From Lutraria lutraria (lineage: Eukaryota > Mollusca > Bivalvia > Venerida > Mactridae), in assembly GCA_964023205.1 (NCBI GenBank), contig OZ026835.1:17504414-17568413 (forward strand): DNA of 64,000 bases, read 5' to 3'. Every line of letters begins with the position of its first letter. The first letter of the stretch is position 1. Below are positions 1 through 14,200 of the stretch, in pieces. The translations under genes and the position numbers were made by a program. The notes below the pieces were generated by a model. It saw nothing but the letters and a program-made list of their open reading frames with translations, was not told the origin of the DNA and searched no databases.

Positions 1-145
1 GCCATCATGTAAATAAGGTCATACTTTTAAAAAGCGTCATTGATTACTTAGAACAGAATCTCTAAAAAAGACCACCTGTCAATAAAGACCATATTTTGCC
101 ATCATTATGTATGACCTTTGTTCACAGGTTTGACTAAAGTAAAGT
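1..145 (+). repeat. Dispersed repeat, GGCCACC-type family (copy 1, cut by window edge)
   Basis: Shares long blocks with 3033-3210 and with the reverse complement of 63700-63872. All have a run of AAAGACC or AAAGGCCACC words, a central GTCATTGATTAYTTAGAAYAGAA block and an ACAGGTT end. No coding capacity is visible. It is probably a non-autonomous DNA transposon or an ancient repeat. Confidence 0.55.
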
Positions 146-787
146 TAAGAGTTTAAAGCACCATTAGCATTTTGGATGTTAAAATTAAAGTAGGTCTTAT
201 TTTACCTACTAGAGAAAGATTTCTTATCAGTGAAACTGACTTTTACTTTCAATAAAAATATTCCGAATTTTTCTTTTTTAATTACAAAGTCCATATAGAA
301 ATATAGCACAGTATTTTTTTCAATGATATTGCAAAAAATAAGAAAAAGCGTCTGACAACATTGCTACGAGATGTGGCTAAAGAAAGGCATCGTGTAATAT
401 TGTTTTAAAGCAAATAAGATATATTTCTTATATTTTACTATCATTACATATATTGTTCTGTACTGTTAAATTTAAAAAGCTAATGGGGCTTTAAACATTC
501 TTCACAAATACATGTAGGTAAAAACATGCATCGGTAATATGATATTACCAGCCAACAGTAGTGTCAAAGCTCCGACACCAAGATGTATCCAATTAAACAA
601 CCATCGAAGACCATGATCAGCACTTGGTCGGAACAATGCCATGATCGGCTGAAAGAGCAAAGCACACTTGTTTTATATTTCAAGAAGCACTGCACACTTG
701 TCATGTGGAAACTGTTTTATTGTGACTACACGTACTTGAAATACTTTGTTGCATCGTTGAAATGTTTGTAGTAATCACATGATAATT

Positions 788-873
788 ACAGTGCAACCAA
801 CATACAACAGTCACTGATGGGAAAGACAAAATGGCTGTTGTTCCGAGGTGACCGTTCATGGAGGTTACACTGT
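788..873. repeat. Small fold-back repeat, ACAGTGYAACC family
   Basis: The ends are inverted: ACAGTGCAACC at about 791 and GGTTACACTGT at about 862-872. Related sequence lies at about 1060-1140, 53408-53584 and 57545-57725 with a shared block (AAAGC.ACACCCTTTG.GAG). It looks like a MITE family inserted in introns or 3' flanks. Confidence 0.45.
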
Positions 874-879
874 ATACAA

Positions 880-3800
880 AATACAGACCAAGTAAGAACG
901 CACATAAGATATTCAAACATGTAATAAGATAAATCATAAAGTGCCTATGCAAAAAATAAACGCGCCTTAATTTTTGCTTCATTTGATAAAATGAATTCAA
1001 CAATAGAGAATATGATGACCGAAAATGATAAATAATGTAAGCAATAAGAAAGTACAGTGAACTATCTTCAAAGCGACACCCTTTGGGAGTAGCAAAATTA
1101 TGTTGTTGTCGAGAGGTTGTTGCTTTAGAAAGGTTTAATTGATAGCTCATGCAATGTACACCTTGATATAACGAAATATAATCAGCTTCTATATCAACTG
1201 ATAAGTATTTCGTACTAAATTATTCCATTTCAAACAACTGTGAAATACTTCTTGTTAGAAAAATAAGAACGATATGATATACATCTGTACTTACATTTAG
1301 AAAACATAGGACAGTAACTATAATACCAAGTACAGGATGAACCGACACGATCTCTCTAGACTTCGGCGGTGATATCTATGTAATAATAAGATTATTAAAT
1401 TGGAGACTATGCTCTATAATTAGATAAAATTATTTTTTGTTGATAATTTCTAATTAAAAAACACCGAAGGCTACTTCGATACTACAAAAAAAGTTTGTTT
1501 CTGGTAATTCGGTCTAACCTAATATTTCTTCGCGACCTATATTTTTAATTAGCCCTGAGGAACAGAAAATCTTCTTTCTCCCACTCTTTCTACCTTTCCA
1601 TTGTAAGCTTTCAAGAGCCCTCTCCCACAAAACACGCCCCGATCTACCGACCCTGTTTTCAAATGAGCATATAACTAGAAACTAACAATTCTTTTTAGCC
1701 CTTAACACACATAAGTTGTTAGTAGTGTTTCATGTTTCGTAAAATGATGTATTTCATGTAGATGCGAAACAGTTTAAGTTATAATTAAAGATTATTTGAC
1801 AGGACATCACGTATATCAGTATATGTCATGCATCATGAGCATGTTTATCATAAATCATGTTTTAAATTAACTTTTTAGAACATACCTGACTGTAACCCAT
1901 ATTTTCTACGAATATTAAGATAAATCCAACAACAACAAACACTAATGTGGTTACCATAACTCCTCGGTGAACCTGCAATGTTAGTAAGAATCAGTATAAT
2001 TATACAGAACAATACTTATAGCCCCATCCCATATTTTGCGATGCACGTGATTGGAGCCAACTTTCATAAAATACACCGACCGTTCTATTTGGGTTCACCT
2101 GGACAAATGGCATGTGATTCACCAGTTTAGAGTGTTATTTCATTATATGCGTTTTCCCGACTCACTCATGCAGCAGTGCTTTAAAATAGTTCGCAAGAAC
2201 ATTTTTTGAGGTCCCAACGGGGTAACCCCGTTTATTTCACAAGTTCGCAAGAACATAATTATGATTTTAATGAATTGAAGAAATTATATAATACAAAACT
2301 CACCTGAAACCATATATTGGTACCAAGCAACTTTTTTCCTGGTAGCATACCTTTATTATATCTTGCTGTTACAATGCCAATAGTACAGAAGAAAAGCCAC
2401 GCGAATGTCATCATTATACCTGAAGACAGAGCATTCAATCCATGTATACCACACAGTATATTAATTAAAGCGAGGCGTGCTGTGAAACTATGCACGCAAA
2501 TGGACTTTAGTCTGTGATTTTAAAGGTAAACATATTAACAGGCAATATGGACATTCCTGAGGCTATTTTAAGCGATATCGCACTTCACGTGACATAATAA
2601 AACTTATTTCATACCTATGGATGATGCTAAATCTAACATTGTTCTGGTGTTTGTCATGATTGCAGTCCTTGTTAGAATTAATACATTTATACTGAAAGAA
2701 ACTTGTAATCACCATCCCATGTGATACTCGAGTCAAATTGCATAACAGTGCACCACCTGTTCCACTTGAGTATACCGTGACAAACGACATGTTATTTACC
2801 AGTTTAGAAATTTCGAAATCTATTTTTTAAAACATTCGTTAAATTGATCAATACTCTTTTAAGCAAGGGCCGATAAATCGCATTTGAATATACACTGGGC
2901 GGTGGAGGTGATAAATTTTGTTCAGTATATACTAGTTGAACCGAGTAAAAAAAAAATATGCAAAGACATTATTATTTCAAATATTTTTGATATGGTGCTA
3001 CTCTTTACTGCATAAGTACCTGCATAAACAGGTAAACCTGCTTTAATAGCCACCTCCCAATAAAGGCCAACCTTTGAATAAAGGTCGTTTTTACAGAAGC
3101 CGTCATTGATTATTTAGAATAGAATGACGTCCGAATGAAGACCACCTGCCAAAGAAGGTAATGTTTTATCCTACCCAAGGGTGACCATTGTTCACAGGTT
3201 AGGCTGTTTAACAATACGATCTGACATCAGTTGGTCAATATTATACAACTAAATAGTGGCAAAAATCCTTTCTGTATGACGTAAGCACACCGTATATCCC
3301 AGTTGCTCAGGCGAGCACAGTTGCCGATAAATTTAACACGTTCGAACGGAAATAAGTATCGGCTTAATTTATTGTTATCTTTAAGGATCCAAACAAAACC
3401 AATCATGTACATTTATTCGCTATTGAAAAAGGAATAAATACTCGAAATTGTGAAGAAAACCGTGCTTTTTTTCAGCGAGAAATCGCATGAAATGTCTGCT
3501 ATTTTTTAAAGAAAACGCGTCATCTGATGAATACCTATCCATAAATGCATTTTTACACAAAAGTGAACCTTTTTTAAGACACCATCATTTACTCCAATCT
3601 ATTTTCTCTCAATATGCGAAATTGGGATATACGGTGGGGTAAGGTTCTCCGACTTTTATGACGTCAGGTTCTAATGTAATGCTATATTCGACCACGGGTT
3701 TCGGAGCCGTTCGTTCATGAATGGCGTTTCTATCATAATTACATAATATACTTACCATGTAACTTTACTAGAACACTATTCAGTTTGTGTACATCATATA

Positions 3801-5804
3801 TGTTAGTTGACTTGAAATTAACTTTGGTGTCACTACTCCATGGTATCATGTAATGGTTATGTAGTTCTGTCTTACCTTCAAAACAAAGGTATGATAAAAT
3901 AATTTCTATCTTTAATTAATCTTTAAACAAAACAAGCAAAACCTTTTTCATGGACCGCAGAATGCTTTCTAGAAAAATACTTAGAAATGTTTACAGCATA
4001 TCTGTTAAGAATTGAGAAATAACCAACGTATTCAAGCCAGATTCTTCAACGTTTCAGTCATCTCAAGTATGTCAAAGACTTGTGTGAATACTAGTATACA
4101 CTTACTCGGTAGTATAGGCCAAATAGTTAAAACTGTAAAAATGGAAACAATGTACAGTAACCCTCCACCCGAAACTTGATTCCACGGTTGATATCTTTAT
4201 GGATTCGCGATTTCCAGATTAAAAGTTTTAAGATCGAAGATATTATGTTACCATGTTTGTTTTCCGTTTCTCCAATGACCAGCATGAGTATATACTCATT
4301 ATTTAGATCAAAGAACTGATCATTTGCTTCATTGTATGATCTTGTAAACAAACACGATATAACACCATTGTTAACCGTGACAGAAGGTGACGTGATTCCA
4401 AGGTTACTCTGCAATAAATGAACCATATAGTATATCGTTACAGGTACCAAAGTTATATTAAACTTGACAATAGTCTCAAAAGCTTGATTTGTTTAAGTTT
4501 GAACAATATATTGCTATCTAATATTCGTGTACATTCAACTCCCTATAACGTAGACAGCACAATGTGTAACAAATATCAGCGTTATCTTATCATGATAATT
4601 TCAGAACCATTAGATGATAAACTATGAGATCTGAGACCAATCTCAAGTTCCATAATCTTAGATCATGAGAGTTGATGATGATTATAAACGCCAAGAAACA
4701 CATTATTGTGTTTTGTAAAGAGTTTTGTAAAGAGACGGACGGTGCTTTAAATCAGGAAATAATTACAATGTTGTTCACTTTCGTGACACTTAAGTTTTGA
4801 GGCTATTTTGAGTTTTGAGTGTGTTATTCAGTACCCTGTATCTTTTTACCTGTTTTTTTTTTCAAATAGAATTTCAAAATCATTGCGAAATTCCAGTGCA
4901 TAACATTAAACCAGACAGACTATACGAGTACATTTTAGATAGACATTGAACCGATGTTATCTTTCGTACATGGACTGAAAACAGACGTCATAATGAGTCA
5001 AGATATTGATGAATGTAACGAAACGGTGTCAGTAGGTAAACAAATGAAACATGCAGAAAACTTTGGTTAGTCAGTATTCTGCGTATACGAGTCTGAAATG
5101 TACTTGATTATTTGGATCATTTGTGGGCGTGTCTTATGTAAATAGTTTTATCGTTAATCCCTGATAATAGAGATACACCTGGCATAACAACAGTACATAG
5201 TAGGATCGGTTAACTTACCGGCGATAAAATGTCTGAGTCTGTGTCATCATTATAGTAAGAACTAACTTTACTATTTGGTATTGAACAAGCTACAACACTG
5301 TCTTCACCCTGCAATATGACATGTAACTATTGAAAATCAGAACATAAAGTTATATATTATCATACACAGATTGACAATACACATTTTGTAAATATGAATT
5401 CATGCACAAAATTTAACAAACGATAAAGAAACGACATCACAACTGAACATACGCCTATCTAGACACTTTAGGTCACGTACGCGATGCTATGATTATTTTC
5501 TTTAAAAAATCACAAAAGATTAACGCATGAATCTTGCTTTAATATAAATTGTAAAGGGAGTCGCTAGAAATTCCAAAAAATTGATTAATTTCTTTTTGCC
5601 AATACTTGCCATGCGCCAATCGTTTGAGAATCCGATAGCTAGGTACTTATTTTGGCCCGTCTCTTCCGCTTGCAGAAAAAATGTGATTCCTGTACTTCCG
5701 GTGGCGTTCTTCCACGTGACCAGATATTGACATCCATTGGGACAGTTTGGAAAACAACCCTTAGTTTTTCCACATCCAGGATCCCATGTGATTGCCGTCG
5801 AGAA
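880..5804 (-). CDS. FRRS1: FRRS1-type DOMON + cytochrome b561 gene (3' exons; 5' end not found)
   Basis: Exons on the minus strand: 5804-5610, 5308-5219, 4408-4252, 3866-3756, 2419-2304, 1972-1886, 1375-1295 and a last one near 1080-880. All resolved junctions keep the reading frame. The first four encode a DOMON domain (TWDPGCGKTKGC, QYLVTWKN, LAIGFSNDWRM then GEDSVVACS). The later exons encode cytochrome b561 helices with the four expected haem histidines: HG before IMMTFAWLFF, VHRGVM, VHPVLGII and FLHRHF. Family members are membrane ferric/transplasma-membrane reductases of vesicles or plasma membrane. The first intron (5609-5309) has a GC donor (ATG|GCAAGT). Signal peptide and Reeler exons, expected upstream at higher coordinates, were not recognised. 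Boundaries of the last exon are uncertain: its frame runs into a dispersed repeat. Ferric reductase activity is inferred from family only. Confidence 0.8.
3033..3210 (+). repeat. Dispersed repeat, GGCCACC-type family (copy 2)
   Basis: Contains AATAGCCACCTCCCAATAAAGGCC and GTCATTGATTATTTAGAATAGAA-like blocks shared with 1-145 and 63700-63872. It lies in an intron of the FRRS1-type gene (between 3756 and 2419). Confidence 0.55.
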
Positions 5805-5837
5805 CTTTAAAAAATCAATTGCAAAATCAAAATACAT

Positions 5838-8800
5838 GTACTTTGTATTAATATTAATGTTCCATGCCGTTCAGTGAGACCAGGTGCGGACATTTGGACA
5901 CTCGAATATTGACCCGTATGGCACATGGTAGCCAATTCGAATCTAAAACGGGTGTGCCAAATTCTTCATATAAGGCGCTAGAACGGAAAATCAAATAAGC
6001 GAAATCAAGTCTACTTAAAGTACAAAAAAAAAACACGATAATTTGGCTGGAAAAATTATCACGGAACTGAAAAGTAAGGCGAAAAGGCATGGAAGTGTCG
6101 ATTTTGGATAATCATTTAACAAAAAGGGACATGATGAATATGAATGGTGCTGCTGGGAATGTTTGTAGATTAATTTCTCAATAACAATGATTCGAGGAAG
6201 TTTAATGACAATCAAAATAGGGCAATGAACAACCAGGTAACTTATTGTGTTGATTTTATACATGTATGCCGATAAAAAAAGTTGTACGTGCGTAGAACAA
6301 AACTCCGAATGTCCTGTTTATCTGAGTAGCGTTATTTATTTACTAAACATTGATACAATAACAAGGAAATTGTACATCTAATAACTTTCAGGCACACGGG
6401 TACCTGACAATTTGTGTGTGTGTCAAGTACATGTGCTTTCAGTTATTATTTTCAATAACATAATAAACTGTTATCAATAATCGTTAAATACTCCGTTGCA
6501 ATTAGAGCCAAATACTCAAAGTAAGCGTGTTTATTTGTCAGGTTGTTTGACAGACATGTAGATTATTCGAAGTGTAGTTGCCATTCTTTGAGAGTTGATC
6601 CTATTAAAACTATTACCTGTATTTAATCACAGAATACGTGTATACACTCGGAACATTTATATAGGTGCACATTGAGCATTTATCTTCACCAGTAAGTGCA
6701 AGTAAACAAGTTCTTATCAAACCTTCTTCTGCTACCAAGTTTTCACAATTCTGTTATCAAAATAATCAATGCATAGGTGCACCACAATAAATCGATTCAG
6801 AACAATGAAAATAATGTAATAGTATTCAGAATGTATTTGTTTATTATGGCCTTAAAGTGAAGACAAGAGTTTACAAGCAACACACATACATGTAATATAT
6901 ATATACTGCCAAATCTTATTTCCATTTCAGTGTATTTTACTTGAATATGCATGTTGATAACAATTAAGATACATATCACTCTCTTGTTATTTTTGCTTTT
7001 AATTCGTTTTTAGCTCTGTCAGGCTTGGTTTTTTTTGTGGATAGCAGAATCCATTTCATGAAGTGACAATTACTAAAACCAACACAATCTTTTTTATGTT
7101 ACAGTGTGTTTCTGCTTCACGCAACTAGATTCCCAATTTTAGTATTAATAAATTTCTTAAACGAAAGTAATTAATAAAAAGAATAAGACCGAGCTTAACT
7201 AGAAATATCCATTATTCAGCCTCTGCTCGGAATCTGAACCCCAACATATGTATTTAAAGATACACGTCCCATTGATTTATTAGTAATATGCTTTACATGT
7301 GTACGGTAAATGGCAATACTGAAGGTTACACTTAATTAACCTAGCACAAAGACTAATAACATACATTTACTTGTCTGCCTCAGTTGTAGTTTGTTCATTA
7401 TTAGTGTCAGTTATCATATCTTTCATATATCATCAATACATTGTGTAAATTACTTTATATAGTCTTTTATTGAAACCGGTTTAGCAAGTTGTATCTAAGA
7501 ATGACTCGTAGCAGGTCTTCTTTCCAATGGTACCATTTTTTATAATGGTACGATTAATAACAAGAAAGATGGCATTTTTTTGTAGACCGGATAAATCTTT
7601 TGTCCTATATAAGTATGACAAAATGAATGCATAGCATATACATGCGTATAACGTTGGTGAAATGATAACGTACGTAGTTAGTTGTGTGCAAAACATATAC
7701 ATTATATAATCAAATTTCAACAGACGTTTAGCAAACGTCTTATCACTGATATCATCCGTGTTTCGTTCTGAACTTAATACCAGTAACCTGGTTCAAACGT
7801 AGGAATGTCCGCTATGTCCATAAACGGTCTCATGTTATCAGTAAAATGTAAGCAAACCATTAAAATAGCTAAAACTTTATTCCTTCTCTTTGCACATAAA
7901 CATTTATTTGAAAAAGGTAACAAAAACATACATAATTACTTTAAATTTACTGAACTGTGATAACAAAATAAATGTAACTGTCACGTGCACGAGATTCGTT
8001 TAGATGGAGAAGATCTTCGAAGTATTCACTCTGTATCTAGAGTGATTCTTTCATTCAGACCAATAGGTGGATATTCCTTTCACCAAATGTATTTGTGTCA
8101 ATAAAAATTAGTCATGTTATCCTAAATGGATGATATCAATATTGACCTGTCAGAAATGTTAAAATAAAGCTACATTGTACATACCTGAATTATTGATAAG
8201 ATAACCAATACGTGAATATACATACTGTCCTCTGATGTTCAAATATAACCAGATTACCTCCAAAATAACACAGTCACAAAATTATCATATTATATTGTCA
8301 CGAAATGTTTCATCTGGTTGAATAAATTCAACGTCCGGAAGCGAGAGGCGAAGAATGAGTTTCATGTAACTTTAAACACAACTTTACATTATCAGTAACA
8401 TTGTACAGTACATGTATGTTCACATGAACTCAAATCACGTGATAACGATTTAACAAGTCAAACCTCTCGACCTTAAGCAACCATTTATCGTTCGATGAAA
8501 TTTATTTACGAAGGCTTAAACCACGATACAAATGCATGTTTTTTAACCTACAGGATTGAAATTTTGAAGAACTTATCTTATCATCAGTTATTTCCATTAA
8601 TACATTTGTTCATATGATTTAGTAAATATTCAGTTGTACTGAGGTCAAATGATGAACATGAAAAAAACAGTTCTCACTAAAAAACTTACAAGCTGTAATG
8701 AAAAACGAAAGTAGAAACGGAATCCCTTCATATCATTAAAACGGGGGGTGGGGGTCACTTATACCCCCTTATTGGGGGGGGGGGGGTTAAGCCACGACAC

Positions 8801-10998
8801 AATCATGTCATAGTCATCTTATTTTATGAGAAAATCAGCATCAGAAAGAACTTAACTCAGGATCTGGAATCAAAGGACTAGCCTACCTTAGTCATCTGGA
8901 CAGCTTCTTTAATCTGGGATTCAAACTTAGTAGTAGTCGACCATGTAGGCTCCACTTAATCTTACTAGACTTAAGGAATTACTGTGTTTGTTGTGTGTGT
9001 GAAATACGTGTATAACTGCTCCTGTAGAAACATCTATAGTAGATATCGGGATACCTGGTATATATGCTTCTTTAGTTGTTAATTTCATAAGGTATCGTGT
9101 TTCAAACTTTGCCTTACAGTTACACATATGTGCATAATTCATCATCCGTAACATCGATAAAAAATGCTTTCCGTTCGATTGAAGGAACGTTGAATTTTGA
9201 AGCTCCGAACAATTTCTTCCCTAATGTAACCAAATAAGGGACTGAAAATGGGAAAGGACACTTTGCCTGGTATTTCTTCAATATATGGTGGAGAATGTTC
9301 GTTCATTTCTTTATAATATTCAACAAATCTGGAACGATTCTTTATTATATTATTGTAATTATTTTTTGTCTAACCATTACAACTATGCACAACATTACTT
9401 AAGTCTAAAACACAACGTTAATAAGATTCAACCTTATACCAACATAATTATCATCATCTGAATCCTCCGGGCATGAAATGGTATCACTCTTTGCACAATG
9501 TCGTCTTTGTCATGTTAACGATGTATATCTCATTCCATGTTTTCCATAACGCGGTACTATCAGGGTAAGGCGGAACGCATTGTTGAAGGATTTGTTTGTT
9601 TTTACTTGTCAAGATATTAAATTATAGTCGTTTTTGAAAACACTGAAAACGAATCCTTAATTTCAACATAATGATCAAGATTCGGGTCATTGTGCTCTTA
9701 GGTTTGTTATGAATGCGTTGTAGTTCAAATACATCGTAAAAAACATTAGCTAGCCAATTTTTACTGAAAAATAGTCACACTGTCAGTATGGCTTTGGCAT
9801 GGTACTTTTATATTAACATGACACAACATTTCATTAGTATACCCGAACTCATTTGATTTCGAATGACCGTCATTTGACCGTATTTTGTCTTTCAATTTTA
9901 GTGTGCAAGAATGTGCCATGTCACGCACATAAATGTTTTAAACTTTCAACCACAATGTGTATACTGGTATCATATATTGCTGTGTCAAACCCAGCTTAAA
10001 TAAAACATATAACATGTATGTTTTACACGTAAAAACGTGATCTGGGATATCATTATCCCAGTACTGTAATAGAACATTAGTGGTTCATCTTTAAATCATT
10101 TGCTCAGTAGTTATCATCTTCTGGCTAACTGTTCCTGATCTGGTTGATTTTTAGTGCAAAAAGTGTTGCATAAAAACGATTTGACTCTAAAAGTGATAAG
10201 TACGTTAAGTGTATTTTCGGACAGCTATAGGTAATATGAATTTTGCAATCAATTTTGTCAAATAATCGTATGTGTCTATAATTGCTTATAAACAGATGTA
10301 CTCTGTACAACGTCTTGAAAATAAACGATGCTCGAACTTTCTTGGTAAAATACATTAGTCTGAAATAGATTTACATGTGGACTTGTAAAAGATAACTATA
10401 GATCTACATATCTACGTATATGAAAACATGTTGAACAAATCGATTCAAGTCTGTTCTGATTGATTAATTTCAATAATAAAGATAAGTTTGTTGAGATCGT
10501 AAGCGTGTCAAGTCGAGCGATGGTGACCGAGCCTAGCCAACAAAAAATCCAACGATCTTAATAACTGTAGGAGATCGCATCAACACCTTTTGGGAAAATA
10601 GGACAATGTAATTTATCCAGCTATCACGCTCTATTGAGAAATAGTCCTGCTGGATAAACTTATCCATCTCCCGTCAGTGCGTTACGTGATTAAAAACACG
10701 CGTAGAATACAAATCATTTTAAGATTCCCACGCTCTGTTAAAGCTAAAATAGAGATTTTTATACTTGTTGTCGTTTGTAAACTGCATTAATGATATTTTG
10801 AGTATTACAATTTTAAACTTTTAAATGCGTTGTTTCCATTTTAAAGAGTGTAAAGCTCCGTGTGACGTCATAAGTCACGCCACAAACGAAAAGACATTAG
10901 TGTACGTTACGTCACATATAATTTGGCGAAAAAGAACGGATTTCAGTAAAAAATGTAGTGTTGTACTAAACTTAATGAGAATAGCAGGATAAATTGAA
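5838..10998. other. Region with no recognised gene; 5' flank or introns of the FRRS1-type gene
   Basis: Only short ORFs without recognisable domains. The missing 5' exons of the minus-strand FRRS1-type gene probably lie here or were missed. A G-rich patch sits at 8743-8786: runs of 6 and 5 G, then 5 C, then 13 G. Confidence 0.5.
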
Positions 10999-11132
10999 TA
11001 CATGGTTGGTGCCGGAGATGGTGAAGGTTTATCCGGTTCGTTGCGAAAGCGAATCTTGGCTTTCTAAAGCTCGCCAAGATACAATTCTCACTCACCGGAT
11101 AAACCTTCTCCATCTACGGCACCAACCATGTA
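10999..11132. repeat. 134-bp fold-back element upstream of the nucleoside hydrolase
   Basis: The ends pair over about 37 bp with few mismatches: TACATGGTTGGTGCCGGAGA at the left, its complement ending ACCAACCATGTA at the right. A nested inner stem ATCTTGGC/GCCAAGAT lies at 11053-11081. This is a MITE-like palindrome ending about 160 bp before the start codon at 11293, so it sits in the probable promoter or 5' UTR. Confidence 0.7.
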
Positions 11133-11292
11133 TATTCCCTAAATATCTTTTGTCCATTAAACCAATAACGGATTTATATAGCTGGCACCACTTACTATAA
11201 TGAAGTCGCTGCAATGCATAAAAATGCTGTCGTAAATATCGGACTTGTTTATGAAAATGGCAGTTTAACACTTATTTAGTATAAGGTGCACA

Positions 11293-14200
11293 ATGCCTGA
11301 GAAGTTTATCATAGACGTGGATACAGGAGTAGACGATGCCCAGGCTCTGATGTTAGCACTATCTAGATCAGATGTTGATGTAGTTGCTGTAACATGCGTA
11401 TCAGGAAACACCCACGTAGACCAAGTTTGTATCAACACATTGAAAGTACTGAAACTTTGTGACAGGCTTGATGTAAGTACATTTTGTATTAGCGATTTTA
11501 TTAATTAGCCGAACCGAACAGAACCGAACAATACAATACAAAACAGATAGGAATGTATTGCATTATAGCTCATCATCCGAATAAAGTTATAGTTGGTAAT
11601 CGCTTGTATTAAGAAGTACTCATATAATATAACAATGGTATGGCTTCGATATGAGGGTAGTTAAGCGAATGCGGCAATACTCTTATTGTTTTTACTGTTT
11701 ACAGTTTTTTACTCAGAATCGTGCTAGTTTGACTGAATTTCATACGCGTCTGTAGGTCGAATAATATGTGCATTTGCCATTTTCTAAAGGGGAAGTATCT
11801 GCGAATAGTTTCGAAGTTTTTAGTGGATTCATGGTTTGTGTCTGAGTATCATTTGAAATTCTAGATTCCTGTGTATAAGGGATCCGAAACTCCACTAGAT
11901 AGAGAACTGCAAACGGCTCCATACTATCATGGGAACGATGGTTTAAGCGATGTTGACATTGACATTGAAGTAAGCTTAGATCAGACGCAAAAGGAACACG
12001 CCGTGAATGCTATGTTAAGATTGGTGAATGAACATCCTGGTATGAATATTAAAATTATTTACAATCATTATTAGATCTACTATTTGTCTCACTAATTAGT
12101 ACACAAACTATATATATTACGATGCCCTTCAACACGCACTACGAAATATTCGCTGCATTCCGTTCGATGCAGATATTGATATAATGGTGGAAATAATCGT
12201 ATTCAACAAAACTGTTTTATAGGCGAGATAACTCTAGTTGCTCTTGCACCTCTGACAAATGTGGCACTAGCTTTAAGACAAGATCCGAAGTTTGGAGAGA
12301 ATTTGAAGAGAATGATTGTTATGGGAGGCAACACTGAAGGTATTTACAAATATATGTATGCATAATTGACCAGTCTTTTACCAGTTTTCAAAGCATTTTC
12401 CTAAATTAGAATTGTTGTAGTCAATCATAATCTCTTTACAACATATATATTCATGCAATTATAGGCGTGACTTATGAAATTATATATATTCATGCAATTA
12501 TAGGCGTGACTTATGAAATTATATATATTCATGCAATTATAGGCGTGACTTATGAAATTATATATATTCATGCAATTATAGGCGTGACTTATGAAATTAT
12601 ATATATTCATGCAATTATAGGCGTGACTTATGAAATTATATATATTCATGCAATTATAGGCGTGACTTATGAAATTATACATTTCTGCATACTATGTTGT
12701 TTGCTCCAAAACTGCTTATCACTTTTCTCTTTTATCAACTTGAACTTTATTTGCTACGAATTACCATTATACTTATTATGAAATGTCTATTTACCACTAT
12801 CTTCTTTTTGCCCTCTTAAATATGTACTATTGTATTTTGTCATTTGTTGTATGCATGTGTTTGTGTATTACTGTATGTTGTATATATGATTGTGACGATG
12901 AGCTCAACGCTTAAGTCAATTAATAAATATTCTGTTCTGTTCTATAAAATTGATTAAACATATTGTGTCACGGATATACATTATGTATGTTTTCGTTATA
13001 GTATTGTGTTTAATCCTACAAAAACTTTCAGAAGAACAGCTCATCATAATCCTATCTTGTATTTATCCGTATTTTAGGTCGTGGTAATATTTCTTTATGT
13101 GCGGAATTCAACTTCTATAATGACCCCGAAGCAGTTCATATCATACTTGAAGAAATGAATGTTAAACTAATCATTGTACCATGGGAAATCAACCTTACTT
13201 CAGCGGCTGGCCAGTCCTGGGTATATTTTTATACTCCAAATCACTATATTTACTTCTATTGACTGTTAATAATGTTAATAATTTTATTATTTAACTATAG
13301 ACTATAGCAGTGTTTTCATAATGGCCGAGCTGGACAGCCAATCAGAATGACCAAATCTCATAATAGCCGAGTTTTGTTTTCATAATGTCTTGGTGAATTT
13401 CATATCGGCCCAGTATTTGAAGTGAAACCGCGCCTAATATTGAACATTTAATGAATAATAGTAGATAATAACTGACATACAAATGTATATATTTCGACAT
13501 CACTATGCAAAACGGTTGTAATTATTATTCAATATATGACACAAGTGAATGACACGGTATTTCTTTTTTCAAATATGGAAATATATACTTGGAGCCAATG
13601 AAAAGTTCCCACTGAATACAATCATAATGGAAATTAAATCAATGAAGCAATAGGCCTAATTATGGTATGATTGAAAAGAGGAATACAGCAGCAAAATGTT
13701 TTAAACAGCTACAATACAATTCAATGACTTGTAGAGCGTCAGGCGCAAGGGTAATAAACCAAAAGTCACAGACCTCAATAGTGAGTATGTCCACCATTGG
13801 CGTCGATGACTGCCTGGGTCCTACGTCGCATACTTAAAATGTGGTTTTGAAGGAAAGGAATCACTGTTGATTGTAACACCTCATCAACGTAACGTCTTGT
13901 CGTCAGACTTCCGTCAATGAATATAAATGGTGTCTTGTGTCTCCAGGATATCATAACGCTGCAACCTACACAGCGAGGGTCTTCACGTACACAATAGTTC
14001 ATGTACCGTTCACTTGCACGTCATCGGTCATAGCTGACAAGGCACAAAACGCGATTCATCAGTGAATAGTACACTTTGCCATCATCGCTGTGACTACCGT
14101 ACATGCCGTCTGCACCAAGTTAACCGGTAAGTGCTACATGCCGTCAAAGTGGAATTACGTAAACGCCGACGCACTGTCGATACACTTATCCGATGTCCGT

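Noticed and set aside
8927..9154. Minus-strand ORF with KLTTKEAYIPGIPIS as a Reeler exon of the FRRS1-type gene
   Set aside because: The YxPG-like motif is suggestive, but flanking splice sites are poor and the usual Reeler cysteine and GH motifs are absent.
12425..12781. Open frames on both strands with 13-residue repeats
   Set aside because: The period of 39 bp is divisible by three; the frames are inside an intronic minisatellite.
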